Assembly: GCA_002343185.1 (NCBI GenBank)
Contig: DDRT01000013.1
Span: forward strand, 14,694-78,693
DNA: 64,000 bases
Direction: 5' to 3'
From: Deltaproteobacteria bacterium UBA2409
Lineage (GTDB): Bacteria > Bdellovibrionota_C > UBA2361 > DDRT01
A model generated the notes under the pieces. That model had not been told where the DNA came from and made no database searches. It saw only the letters and a list, made by a program, of their open reading frames with translations. Positions 51,472 to 59,678 of this stretch are shown here, piece by piece. Within the stretch, counting starts at the first letter, position 1. Each line of letters begins with the position of its first letter. Both the position numbers and the translations under genes were made by a program.

Positions 51472-52703
51472 CTCCTGAGGAGATCTTAAAAGAGATTAAA
51501 GAGTCAAAGCTAGGGCTTATAGATTTCATACATCAAAAGTCGTTGGCACTTCTTAGTAAGGATGAGGAGCTAAAGTTAAATGCTTTTAGATTTGTTGATG
51601 TATTTCCCTCGTTAAGAAGTAGCTCAGAGGTTTCAAAAATTTTAAGAGCGTACCTAAGTGCTCCACTAAACAGAACATATCCTATCTTAGGAAAGCTCTT
51701 AAAGTTAGGCACGATTACTGGAATCTCTCTAGTTACAAAATTCTTCGCTTCTTGGGGGATTACAATCTTAGCAAGCAAAGTAATAGCAGGAAGGACTGCA
51801 AAGGATGCAATCCCAAAATTGAAATCTATTCTTGATTCTGGCCAAGGATTCACAGTTGATCTTTTAGGTGAGTACTGCGTGTCAGAAAAAGAGGCTGAAG
51901 TTTATAAAGATAGATATCTTGAGGTTTTAAATTCTCTCTCGAAGAAATTTACACCAGGAAAAGATAGACCAGGTGTACCTCTTTGTATTTCAGTAAAACT
52001 CTCAGCACTATATTCTCAGACAGATTATCTCAACTTTGATAAAAGTGTTGAGGTAATTTCATTAAGAGCAAAAGAGATCGTAGCACGCGCAGAAGAAGTC
52101 GGTGCTCAGGTCTATATTGATGCAGAGGATACTGCCACTAATCAGATTATATATGCGGTTTTTGAAAAGTTATTCTGTCAAGATTTCCCAAAGATAAAAT
52201 ATCCTGGGATCGTTTTACAGTGCTACCTTAAAGATTCTTTAAATACTTTTAACAGACTAAAAGATATAGCAGTGAAAAGAGGATCTCCTATAGCAGTTAG
52301 ACTTGTTAAGGGTGCTTATTGGGATGTTGAAAGAGCATTAGCAATTCAAAATGGATTCGATATACCTGTTTTTGAATCAAAAAAAGAAACAGACAGAAAC
52401 TTTGAAGTTTTGTCAGATAAGCTCGTAGAAAATTCGGATTATTTTTTGCCAGGCTTCGCGGGACATAACCTATTCTCCCTTTCATACGGTATTAATCTAG
52501 CAAAACAAAAAGGGATAAATTTCGAAGTTCAAACACTTTATGGAATGGCTGATACTCTTAGTAATGCCTTATCAAAAAGAGGGGTGTTTGTAAGGCAGTA
52601 TGTGCCTATTGGTGAACTTATTCCAGGCATGGGATACTTAGTTAGACGATTAGTTGAGAATACATCAAATGAGGGATTTTTAAGGAGTCTATGGGATGTT
52701 TAA
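51468..52703 (+). CDS. Proline dehydrogenase, PutA-like
   Basis: The FAD enzyme oxidises proline to P5C. The TIM-barrel motifs are SVKLSALYSQTDY, VYIDAEDTATNQ, VRLVKGAYWDVERA and FEVQTLYGMADTLSN; the end RQYVPIGELIPGMGYLVRRLVEN matches the PutA family. At 411 residues it is the PRODH part alone, without the DNA-binding or dehydrogenase domains of PutA. It overlaps the next gene by 8 nt, so the two PutA activities are split but coupled. Confidence 0.92.
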   Translation: MTPEEILKEIKESKLGLIDFIHQKSLALLSKDEELKLNAFRFVDVFPSLRSSSEVSKILRAYLSAPLNRTYPILGKLLKLGTITGISLVTKFFASWGITILASKVIAGRTAKDAIPKLKSILDSGQGFTVDLLGEYCVSEKEAEVYKDRYLEVLNSLSKKFTPGKDRPGVPLCISVKLSALYSQTDYLNFDKSVEVISLRAKEIVARAEEVGAQVYIDAEDTATNQIIYAVFEKLFCQDFPKIKYPGIVLQCYLKDSLNTFNRLKDIAVKRGSPIAVRLVKGAYWDVERALAIQNGFDIPVFESKKETDRNFEVLSDKLVENSDYFLPGFAGHNLFSLSYGINLAKQKGINFEVQTLYGMADTLSNALSKRGVFVRQYVPIGELIPGMGYLVRRLVENTSNEGFLRSLWDV

Positions 52704-54225
52704 AAATGAACCATTTACTGATTTTACAATAGAAGAAAATAGAAAGCTTCTCTTGTCTGCATTAGAAAGGCTTAGTCTTGGTAGCAAGGTTCCGTGTATC
52801 CTAAAAGGGGATGAAGTTTTTACTAAGGAAACCCTAGACTCAGTTGATCCAAGTGATCCTAAAGTAATTGTAGCTAGTTCATCATTGGCTTCAATCGATT
52901 TAGCCCAAGAAGCTATTCATATATCAAAGTCCTCAAAATGGGAGTATGTGCAGGATAGATCTAAGATTCTTAAAAATGCTGCATCTATCATGAGAGTGCG
53001 AAAACATGAACTTTCAGCACTGATTATAAGGGAGTCAGGAAAGCCATGGCGTGAAGCAGATGCAGATGTAGCAGAAGCGATCGATTTTTGTGATTACTAT
53101 GCTGATGAGTGGGAGAGATTGCAAACTCCTGAGAAAACAATGGAAGTTCCTGGAGAGGATAATTACTATTTTTATCAACCTAGAGGAATTTCGGTCGTAA
53201 TAAGCCCCTGGAATTTTCCGTTTGCAATTCCCTGCGGAATGGTTGTTGCAAGTCTTGTCTGTGGAAATACTGTAATTTTAAAACCTGCTGAGCAGACCCC
53301 AAGAATTGGATATGAGCTTGTTAAAATTCTACTAGAAGCTGGAGTGTCAAAGGATGCACTTCATTTTTTACCAGGGCTAGGAGAGGTAGTAGGGGATTAT
53401 CTTGTTAAATCGACTGATATATCGTTAGTAGCATTTACTGGATCAAAAGCTGTAGGGCTTTCGATAATTGAAGCTTGTGGAAAAGTTTCTAAAGGACAGG
53501 AATCGGTAAAGAAAGTTGTCTGCGAAATGGGTGGTAAAAACGCAATTATTGTTGATGAAAGCGCAGACCAGGATGATGCAATTAAAGGAATAATTGACTC
53601 TGCTTTTGGATTCGCAGGGCAAAAATGCTCTGCATGTTCAAGATTAATCATAGTTGGCGATCAATATGAGGAACTTGTTTCAAGACTTGGTGATGCTGTT
53701 CGAAACATCCGCGCTGGAGCTCCAAAAGATCCAGCTACTTTTTTACCTCCATTAATTGATAGTGAAGCTCAAAGTCGAGTTCATAAAGCAATACAAAACT
53801 CAGGACTTAAAGTATTCGCTCAAAGTGAAGTGCCTAAAGATGGTTACTTCATCCCAGCTACGCTTTTTAAGGATGTGCCATTAGATCATCCGATATTTTT
53901 ATCTGAGCTTTTTGCCCCTGTTTTAGCTGCTGTAAAAGTTAAAAGTTTTGATGAGGCTCTAAGGGTTGCTAATAGTAGTGAATATGCACTTACTGGCGGA
54001 GTATTTTCAAGAGATCCAGAGAATCTAGAACGAGCAAAGCGAGAATTTAAAGTTGGAAATCTGTATCTTAATAGAAAGATTACTGGAGCCTTAGTAAAAA
54101 GACAGCCATTTGGTGGATTTAAGATGTCAGGAGTTGGATCAAAAGCAGGTGGTAGAGATTATCTTTTACAATTTGTTGAACCAAGAGTTGTGACAGAGAA
54201 CACGATTAGAAAGGGGATGATTTAG
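52696..54225 (+). CDS. 1-pyrroline-5-carboxylate dehydrogenase
   Basis: The NAD enzyme oxidises glutamate semialdehyde to glutamate. ISPWNFPFAIPCGMVVASLVCGN and the GFTGS-like VAFTGSKAVG loop are aldehyde dehydrogenase marks; CEMGGKNAIIVDESAD holds the catalytic Glu and FAGQKCSACSRL the catalytic Cys, in the P5CDH-specific sequence. Length 509 residues, normal for the stand-alone form. Its last 20 nt overlap the convergent 604-residue gene. Confidence 0.93.
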   Translation: MFKNEPFTDFTIEENRKLLLSALERLSLGSKVPCILKGDEVFTKETLDSVDPSDPKVIVASSSLASIDLAQEAIHISKSSKWEYVQDRSKILKNAASIMRVRKHELSALIIRESGKPWREADADVAEAIDFCDYYADEWERLQTPEKTMEVPGEDNYYFYQPRGISVVISPWNFPFAIPCGMVVASLVCGNTVILKPAEQTPRIGYELVKILLEAGVSKDALHFLPGLGEVVGDYLVKSTDISLVAFTGSKAVGLSIIEACGKVSKGQESVKKVVCEMGGKNAIIVDESADQDDAIKGIIDSAFGFAGQKCSACSRLIIVGDQYEELVSRLGDAVRNIRAGAPKDPATFLPPLIDSEAQSRVHKAIQNSGLKVFAQSEVPKDGYFIPATLFKDVPLDHPIFLSELFAPVLAAVKVKSFDEALRVANSSEYALTGGVFSRDPENLERAKREFKVGNLYLNRKITGALVKRQPFGGFKMSGVGSKAGGRDYLLQFVEPRVVTENTIRKGMI

Positions 54226-56020
54226 CTAGGACTTCGTCTAATAGTCCTTGTAATTTAACTACTTCTTTTGGAAGTTTGGCTAATACATCCTCATCTGTAA
54301 CATTCTCAGTAAATTTGCCATCCTTGTCAGGTTTTCCAAGCTGAAGATAAGTTCTCTCATAAAGGGACTCAATTAGCCCTGATATATTTTTGCAGCAGCT
54401 CAATATTGGCTCAGCAGTGTGAAGATCTTCAGAAGCTTTTAATAGTCTAAAAACTATAGAACTTGTCCTTATTACGCCAATTTCATTTGTGGGCCATCTA
54501 AGGGTAAGATTTAAATTAATAGCAAAGGCACAAGTGCTAAGTGTTGCTCGCAGATAATCTAAAGCTGTCTCTTCTCCTCGCACTTTAGCCGCTCTATAAC
54601 CTGCATGAATTGTATTGCTAGTCCAATTTGCTGTGAAATCCTCTAGCTCATGCATCATGTCAATAAACTGTGTGTGGATGAGATCAAAACTACGATGAGA
54701 ACCACAAAGAATTGTTCTCAACAATCTGCGTAGTTCTCGGTTATATGAGTTGTTTTCTTCCAGGAGTTCGAGTGATCTACCTGGGACTCCAGCTAAACCT
54801 AAAGCCTCAGCAAACATCTCTCCAGAGGCAGCAATCTTCTGAAGCTTTTCAACACCCTCAACTGAACTAAGTTCAGAGTAAAGTAGTTCTTCTATTTCAG
54901 GGCAGTAGTCTGAGTCGAGTAAAGAGAGATGAGCTATAAGTACAGACCCAATTGAATTATTTCTAGCTCTATATGACTGAACTAGATCTCTACACATCTC
55001 TGAAACATGATCTTTCAAGGTATAAAACCTTTCTTCTGTTGCAAGTCCACCTCGGTCTCTAGATCTCTGTCGAGATCTTCCATTTTCATCTGCTAAGATT
55101 CCAGCAACTCCAAGTAGTCTCGCAAGGCGAGGTAGTACCTGGTCGTCACATTCTACAAGGAGTGCTTTTATTTGAGATATAAAAATCTCGTGTGTTTCCG
55201 GATCTTCAGCAAGTATATGGCAGATTAGGCCACCGGAGGCCCGCCTAGCTGCTTTATCATCTCCTAGAAACCTATCTAGTAACCAGTTAAAGGTTTGATT
55301 AGCAAACTCTTCAGACACTGAGCAGCTAGCTATGAAAAAACCTCCGTGAAGAGTTGTATGTGCTAGAAATTCGAGCTGTTCTCTTAGTGAGCAATCAGGA
55401 AAGGTTGGATGCTGATCTGATGAATGGTCCTCTGAATTCTCTTCAACGCCGTCTTCTTCTTGTGAGTCATTAGGCAGTTTAAGTAAGGCTCTAACCTTCA
55501 TTAACTCAGCAAAAAATAATGCTTCTCTTGGGGATCTATGCTCAAGGAAAAGTAATCTATCTGTATTAAAGAATTCAACTAAAACTTGGGCATACTGATA
55601 TCCAATTATTGAAGGATCCTTTCGTTTTTCTTCATCAATAAACCCACCAACCGAATTAGCGATCTGCTCATTATTCATCGCATGAGCACAATATATTAGA
55701 GGGCTTATAAGTGGGTCTAATTCCTCGATTGTTGGACCTTCAAGATCTTTGATCCTATCAAGCAGAACCTCCAAGATCTCAAACATTAATTTAGGACTTC
55801 TTGCCATATGTAGAGGCAGATCATCCCAAAATTGATGGTGATGGGAGTTCCAACCTGAGCCAAGCTCATTCAATTTAATTCTAAGAAAATCTTTGTCTTC
55901 AGGCTTTGAGGGTCTAGGAAAAGCTGATACCAGATGGCGCAATAGATTAGGGTCATGAGGCTCAGAGCGTTCTCTTCTTGCAGCTTCTCTATCTGGAATT
56001 CTATCTTCTTCGGGGCCCAC
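54206..56020 (-). CDS. Large helical-repeat protein of unknown function (604 residues)
   Basis: No family is recognised. The sequence looks all-alpha, with repeating helix pairs resembling HEAT or TPR-like solenoids (LMFEILEVLLDRIKDLEGPT, QVLPRLARLLGVAGILADE, LEKLQ-type stretches). It is acidic near residues 195-215 (SQEEDGVEENSEDHSSDQ). No signal peptide. The start is a GTG. It follows the 484-residue orphan gene by 49 nt on the same strand, so the two are likely co-expressed. Confidence 0.78.
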   Translation of the reverse strand: MGPEEDRIPDREAARRERSEPHDPNLLRHLVSAFPRPSKPEDKDFLRIKLNELGSGWNSHHHQFWDDLPLHMARSPKLMFEILEVLLDRIKDLEGPTIEELDPLISPLIYCAHAMNNEQIANSVGGFIDEEKRKDPSIIGYQYAQVLVEFFNTDRLLFLEHRSPREALFFAELMKVRALLKLPNDSQEEDGVEENSEDHSSDQHPTFPDCSLREQLEFLAHTTLHGGFFIASCSVSEEFANQTFNWLLDRFLGDDKAARRASGGLICHILAEDPETHEIFISQIKALLVECDDQVLPRLARLLGVAGILADENGRSRQRSRDRGGLATEERFYTLKDHVSEMCRDLVQSYRARNNSIGSVLIAHLSLLDSDYCPEIEELLYSELSSVEGVEKLQKIAASGEMFAEALGLAGVPGRSLELLEENNSYNRELRRLLRTILCGSHRSFDLIHTQFIDMMHELEDFTANWTSNTIHAGYRAAKVRGEETALDYLRATLSTCAFAINLNLTLRWPTNEIGVIRTSSIVFRLLKASEDLHTAEPILSCCKNISGLIESLYERTYLQLGKPDKDGKFTENVTDEDVLAKLPKEVVKLQGLLDEVLAKSSPF

Positions 56021-56069
56021 ACTAAGTTACTTACACGATGAAGAGTTGCTAATAAAGTAAGAGATTTAA

Positions 56070-57524
56070 TTATTCATCCAATCGCCCAAAAACCCGCTTA
56101 AGTACCCCATCTCTTACAAGATTTCCGACTAAATAAGCTGAAGTTAAGAGACTGATAAATAATGGAATTGGACGAAAGTGTGTATATACTTGCTCGAATG
56201 TTAGGGCTAGGGCGGGTGGTGCAAAAAGACCTGCTAAAACCTCGAGCTTTTCATAGGCTCTTTGCTTTCTTTTGTCGATTCTTTGCTGTTCTTTTTCAAG
56301 TTCAATAATCTTTTCTGTATGACCTCGTTGTATTGCTCTTTCAAGGGCCTCATTTTGTGCCTCTGCATCTTTTAACTGTCTTACTATTTGCTCAGTCGAT
56401 GAGATTACGCTCTTTAATGGCTTAGGAGGGATTACTTTAACCTCATCTAGAATTTCATTTAATCTTCTGGCCCTTCCATTAAGATACTTTAATGCAGCAT
56501 GAAGTTTAGATCTCTCCATCAACTGCTGAGTACTCCATGGATGACCCTCTGCGTGTCGCTTTACCAGACTAAATACATTTTGACGTAATATTTCAAGAGC
56601 ACTACTTTTAGATTCACATCCAAGATTGATTATCAGCTCTAAATATTCTTTTTTCGATTGTGCTTTTGACTCAATTAGTCTTGATTTTAGATCTTTTATC
56701 ACATGAGCTGATGAAAACTCGGTAAACTCGCTATCAACCATTATAAATAGGTCTTTTTGATTTTTTCCTGTTCCACTAAGAACAAAGAGCTTTTCTTTTT
56801 TAACAGAGAATCCGTCCCCAGCTACACGAAGAAGTCTAATTGGAATTAAATGATATCCTTCAAGAGATGGATCGTGGTTTACCATTCTTGAAATCGCCTC
56901 AAAGTCTATATCGTCTAGAGTGTTATGTAAGATCTGTGCTAGAGAGTTTCTGAGTCTAATTCCACGATATCCATCAGGGAGTGGGGTGCTTATTAGTATT
57001 ACTCTATTTTTATCATCTTGTAATAGAATGTCAGTGTCAGCGGCTCCAAGTTCTAAATGTTGACAGATAGCTGCATAATCATACAAAGATGTGTTGGGTG
57101 TGAATCCCATTGCACTATCAAGATTTGATTCACCAAAAATTTTAATCAGCTTTTCTAGATCTGATGGGGTTATTATGGAGCAGCCCTCAAGGAGCTTTTT
57201 TGCTTCCCATATATGGTCGATCTCTAAGTTTGTTAGATGATACCAAATTAAGGGCTCAGAATCTTCAAATAAAGTATCGTTATTCCAACTTCTAGGGTTA
57301 TGGATAATTAGCTCACCATTTCTGATCTGAGCATGAGAGTCAGTTGCTATAACTTCCCATTTAAGCTCTACATTGCCCATTCTAAAACCGGTCTCGGAAG
57401 GGAGCAGGGCACAGGTAGCAGACCTAAAGTCTGGATTATCAGAATTTAAAAATTTTAAGGCTTCTGTAATATTGGTCACTTCCCTAGATGGTACTAGAAT
57501 CGGGTTCGCTAATCCAAAATGCAA
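56070..57524 (-). CDS. Large protein of unknown function with coiled coil and membrane end
   Basis: No family is recognised. Residues 1-320 are mixed alpha/beta (LIWYHLTNLEIDHIWEAKKLLEG, YRGIRLRNSLAQILHNTL). A coiled coil lies at about 380-430 (RQLKDAEAQNEALERAIQRG, IIELEKEQQRIDKRKQRAY), followed by two hydrophobic segments (LAGLFAPPALALTFEQV, PLFISLLTSAYLVGNLV) near the C-terminus, suggesting a tail-anchored cytoplasmic protein. The TTG start at 57524 abuts the palindromic repeat and lacks a ribosome site; a GTG 16 codons later is an alternative. Confidence 0.75.
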   Translation of the reverse strand: MHFGLANPILVPSREVTNITEALKFLNSDNPDFRSATCALLPSETGFRMGNVELKWEVIATDSHAQIRNGELIIHNPRSWNNDTLFEDSEPLIWYHLTNLEIDHIWEAKKLLEGCSIITPSDLEKLIKIFGESNLDSAMGFTPNTSLYDYAAICQHLELGAADTDILLQDDKNRVILISTPLPDGYRGIRLRNSLAQILHNTLDDIDFEAISRMVNHDPSLEGYHLIPIRLLRVAGDGFSVKKEKLFVLSGTGKNQKDLFIMVDSEFTEFSSAHVIKDLKSRLIESKAQSKKEYLELIINLGCESKSSALEILRQNVFSLVKRHAEGHPWSTQQLMERSKLHAALKYLNGRARRLNEILDEVKVIPPKPLKSVISSTEQIVRQLKDAEAQNEALERAIQRGHTEKIIELEKEQQRIDKRKQRAYEKLEVLAGLFAPPALALTFEQVYTHFRPIPLFISLLTSAYLVGNLVRDGVLKRVFGRLDE

Positions 57525-57526
57525 AG

Positions 57527-57622
57527 CTTGGGGGTCAGGCCATTGGGGGTCAGGCCGGGAGGCCTGACCAGGCAGACGCTAGCATTTGCCTGGTCAGGCC
57601 TCCCAGCCTGACCCCCAATGGC
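57527..57622. repeat. Nested palindromic repeat, core family, extended copy
   Basis: A partial arm (CTTGGGGGTCAGGCC, 57527-57541) precedes a complete element. GCCATTGGGGG (from 57539) pairs with CCCCCAATGGC (to 57622). Inside are the GGTCAGGCC hairpins and the core CCAGGCA-GAC-GCTAGC-ATT-TGCCTGG. It separates two minus-strand genes and touches the start codon region of the 484-residue gene. Confidence 0.92.
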
Positions 57623-57637
57623 ATAAACCCGCATGTA

Positions 57638-58876
57638 TTAAATCTCTATCAATCCTGGTGGCCTTTCGCTTGTATCATCCAGTTTAAGAAGGTCAGCCTT
57701 CGTATAGACTATATTATGAGTTTTCTGCCATTCACTTGGAAAGAAATTTTTGATTCTATTTAACTGAAATCTAACAGGGGTATTGATATACTTAGCAGTA
57801 TCTCTCTTAGTATAGTACCAAAAAGAGTTAGAATTCCAAAAGCTTACATGGGTCGGATCCTGAAATGCTCCACGACCATCTGTTGAGGGAACTAAGATTA
57901 AAAACCATCCATTAGGTGCCAAGCACCGATAAGCCTCTTTCATAAGATGAATTGGGTTTTTTAGATGCTCAAGTGCATCATGGCCTCTTAGTAATCCAAC
58001 AGTTCCAGATTCAATAGGCCAAGGCTCATCAAGATTTGCTACTATATCTGAGTTTGCTAGATCGATACTTTCATATCCAGCGGGTTTACTAAAACCACCA
58101 CAAAGATCAATTTTTCTTAACCCTTCTAGATCGCACCATCTCTCAACTAACTGGTAGATATACTTATCATGAAGAGCAAGGGTTTGTTCCTGAATAATCT
58201 TATTCTGCTCACCGTAACAGGTGTTATCATCATGGATATGGTAAATATATAAAGGTCTGTCTAGGTGCTTAACAGTTCCGTTGATGTATGTTCTTGCAAG
58301 AATGTCTTGATCATCGAGCACAGCCATTGTTTCATCATGACCACCGATTTTGTAGTAGAACTCTCGTCTCCATGCTCTAACATGATTTGGGGCATACCAG
58401 ATCTTTGAAAATGCAGCAGGAGTTGGGGAGAATGAGATAGTTTCAAGATACTTCTTCCCGTCTATGAATGCATCTCTATACTGCCATCCGTAACCATCTC
58501 CAAACTTATAAAAAGTTCCATCTGATCTTATGTTGCAAAAATTTGAATAGACAAAATCAACACCATCTGTGAAAGCAGCAGCAAGCTCCTCAAGTGCTGT
58601 AGATGCAAGTTCATCATCGTGATCTACCTCGACTAAGATCTCCCCACGTGCTAGGTGACATGCAAACTTTTTTAGATACCCTATCTCTTTTCTGTTAGGA
58701 TCTTTTGCAGGTACAACTCTTGCCTGTTTAATAGTAATAGGAGGCTTTTCAGAGTGTACTTTTCCATTAGGTACTATTACCCATTCAAAATCCTGAAAAG
58801 TCTGTTTTTTTAGACTTGCTTCAAGTCGAGCCAGATAGTCGTACCGGTGGGTTGGGGTAAAGATAGAGAATTTCAT
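57638..58876 (-). CDS. Glycosyltransferase family 2 fused to methyltransferase-like domain
   Basis: The N-terminal ~245 residues form a GT2 domain: FSIFTPTHRYDYLARLEASL, DFEWVIVPNG, VEVDHDDELA (metal-binding DxD), and DDQDILARTY. The C-terminal ~165 residues look like a SAM methyltransferase fold: IDLCGGFSKPAGYESIDL, LLRGHDALEHLKNPIHLMKEAYRCLAPNGWFLILVP, and QDPTHVSFWN. It probably builds a cell-surface glycan, though the acceptor is unknown. The ATG at 58876 has TATACA 9 nt upstream and no Shine-Dalgarno. Confidence 0.83.
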   Translation of the reverse strand: MKFSIFTPTHRYDYLARLEASLKKQTFQDFEWVIVPNGKVHSEKPPITIKQARVVPAKDPNRKEIGYLKKFACHLARGEILVEVDHDDELASTALEELAAAFTDGVDFVYSNFCNIRSDGTFYKFGDGYGWQYRDAFIDGKKYLETISFSPTPAAFSKIWYAPNHVRAWRREFYYKIGGHDETMAVLDDQDILARTYINGTVKHLDRPLYIYHIHDDNTCYGEQNKIIQEQTLALHDKYIYQLVERWCDLEGLRKIDLCGGFSKPAGYESIDLANSDIVANLDEPWPIESGTVGLLRGHDALEHLKNPIHLMKEAYRCLAPNGWFLILVPSTDGRGAFQDPTHVSFWNSNSFWYYTKRDTAKYINTPVRFQLNRIKNFFPSEWQKTHNIVYTKADLLKLDDTSERPPGLIEI

Positions 58877-58901
58877 TAGTATTAGTGTATATTTGAGGTT
58901 T

Positions 58902-59603
58902 ATGAAGTCAACTTTTAAGAGAAGTGATATTTTTGGGGAGAATTTCTCAGTAGTTACGACCTTTGAAATAGAGGATGATTACCTAGAGGCTTCATACAGG
59001 AACGCTTTTAAAGCCATCAATGATAAGGATGTAGTAGTTAAAGGATTTCGCCCTGGAAAAGCCCCAAAAGATCTTCTTGATAAGCAAAAATCGGAGCAGG
59101 CCAAGAGATTGGCTAAAACCTGGATAGCTCGCGATTTAAAAACTGAGATTGAAGAAGATCCCGATCTAGTTCTTCTTTCAGACCCGGTTCAAAAGGGGGA
59201 ACAATTTAGTTTCGAGTACAGGGGATGGCGTTACCCTGAGATAGATCTTTCTGAGCTTGAGCTAGATAAGAATGATATACGAGGTTCGTCTATTAACTTT
59301 GTTTCATCAAGGTATATTCCTCAAGGTATCGAAGCAGAGCTTATGAAAGGCGAGGTTGGTGAAGTTTTAAAGGAATCTAAATATCTGCGCGAGGCTATTG
59401 CCTGTAATGTGCTTTCAAGATCTCTTAAGATAGATGTAACAGATGAAGAAGTTGACTCAGAACTTGGTTTGCTTGCTGTAAGAGAAGGTAAAAGTTTTGC
59501 TGAAGTAGAAGAGGGTAGAGATATAATGCGAGAAGCTTTGATTCAAAGAAAAGTTTTTGAAACGCTTGAAACCATTCAAGATTTTACCAATAGAACATTT
59601 TGA
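58902..59603 (+). CDS. Short trigger-factor-like chaperone without the PPIase domain
   Basis: The N-terminal ~110 residues match the ribosome-binding domain of trigger factor, with GFRPGKAP at residues ~48-55, the ribosome-docking loop. The C-terminal part is helical (ESKYLREAIACNVLSRSLKIDVTDEEVDSELGLLA, EALIQRKVFETLETI), like the trigger factor substrate arms. The FKBP-type domain between them is missing, and the length is 233 residues against ~430. The start is the ATG at 58902; a TTG at 58893 adds three residues. Confidence 0.75.
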   Translation: MKSTFKRSDIFGENFSVVTTFEIEDDYLEASYRNAFKAINDKDVVVKGFRPGKAPKDLLDKQKSEQAKRLAKTWIARDLKTEIEEDPDLVLLSDPVQKGEQFSFEYRGWRYPEIDLSELELDKNDIRGSSINFVSSRYIPQGIEAELMKGEVGEVLKESKYLREAIACNVLSRSLKIDVTDEEVDSELGLLAVREGKSFAEVEEGRDIMREALIQRKVFETLETIQDFTNRTF

Positions 59604-59678
59604 CACGCACAAATTCCTCTTAAAACTATATAATTTCTGATAAATTTCGGGCAAACTCCCTTATCTTGGAGGTGTTGT

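Noticed and set aside
59600..59634. TTGACA and TATAAT before the large secreted protein
   Set aside because: Both hexamers are perfect, but the 23-nt spacing is too long for a standard promoter, and TTGACA overlaps the previous stop codon. Kept only as a remark.
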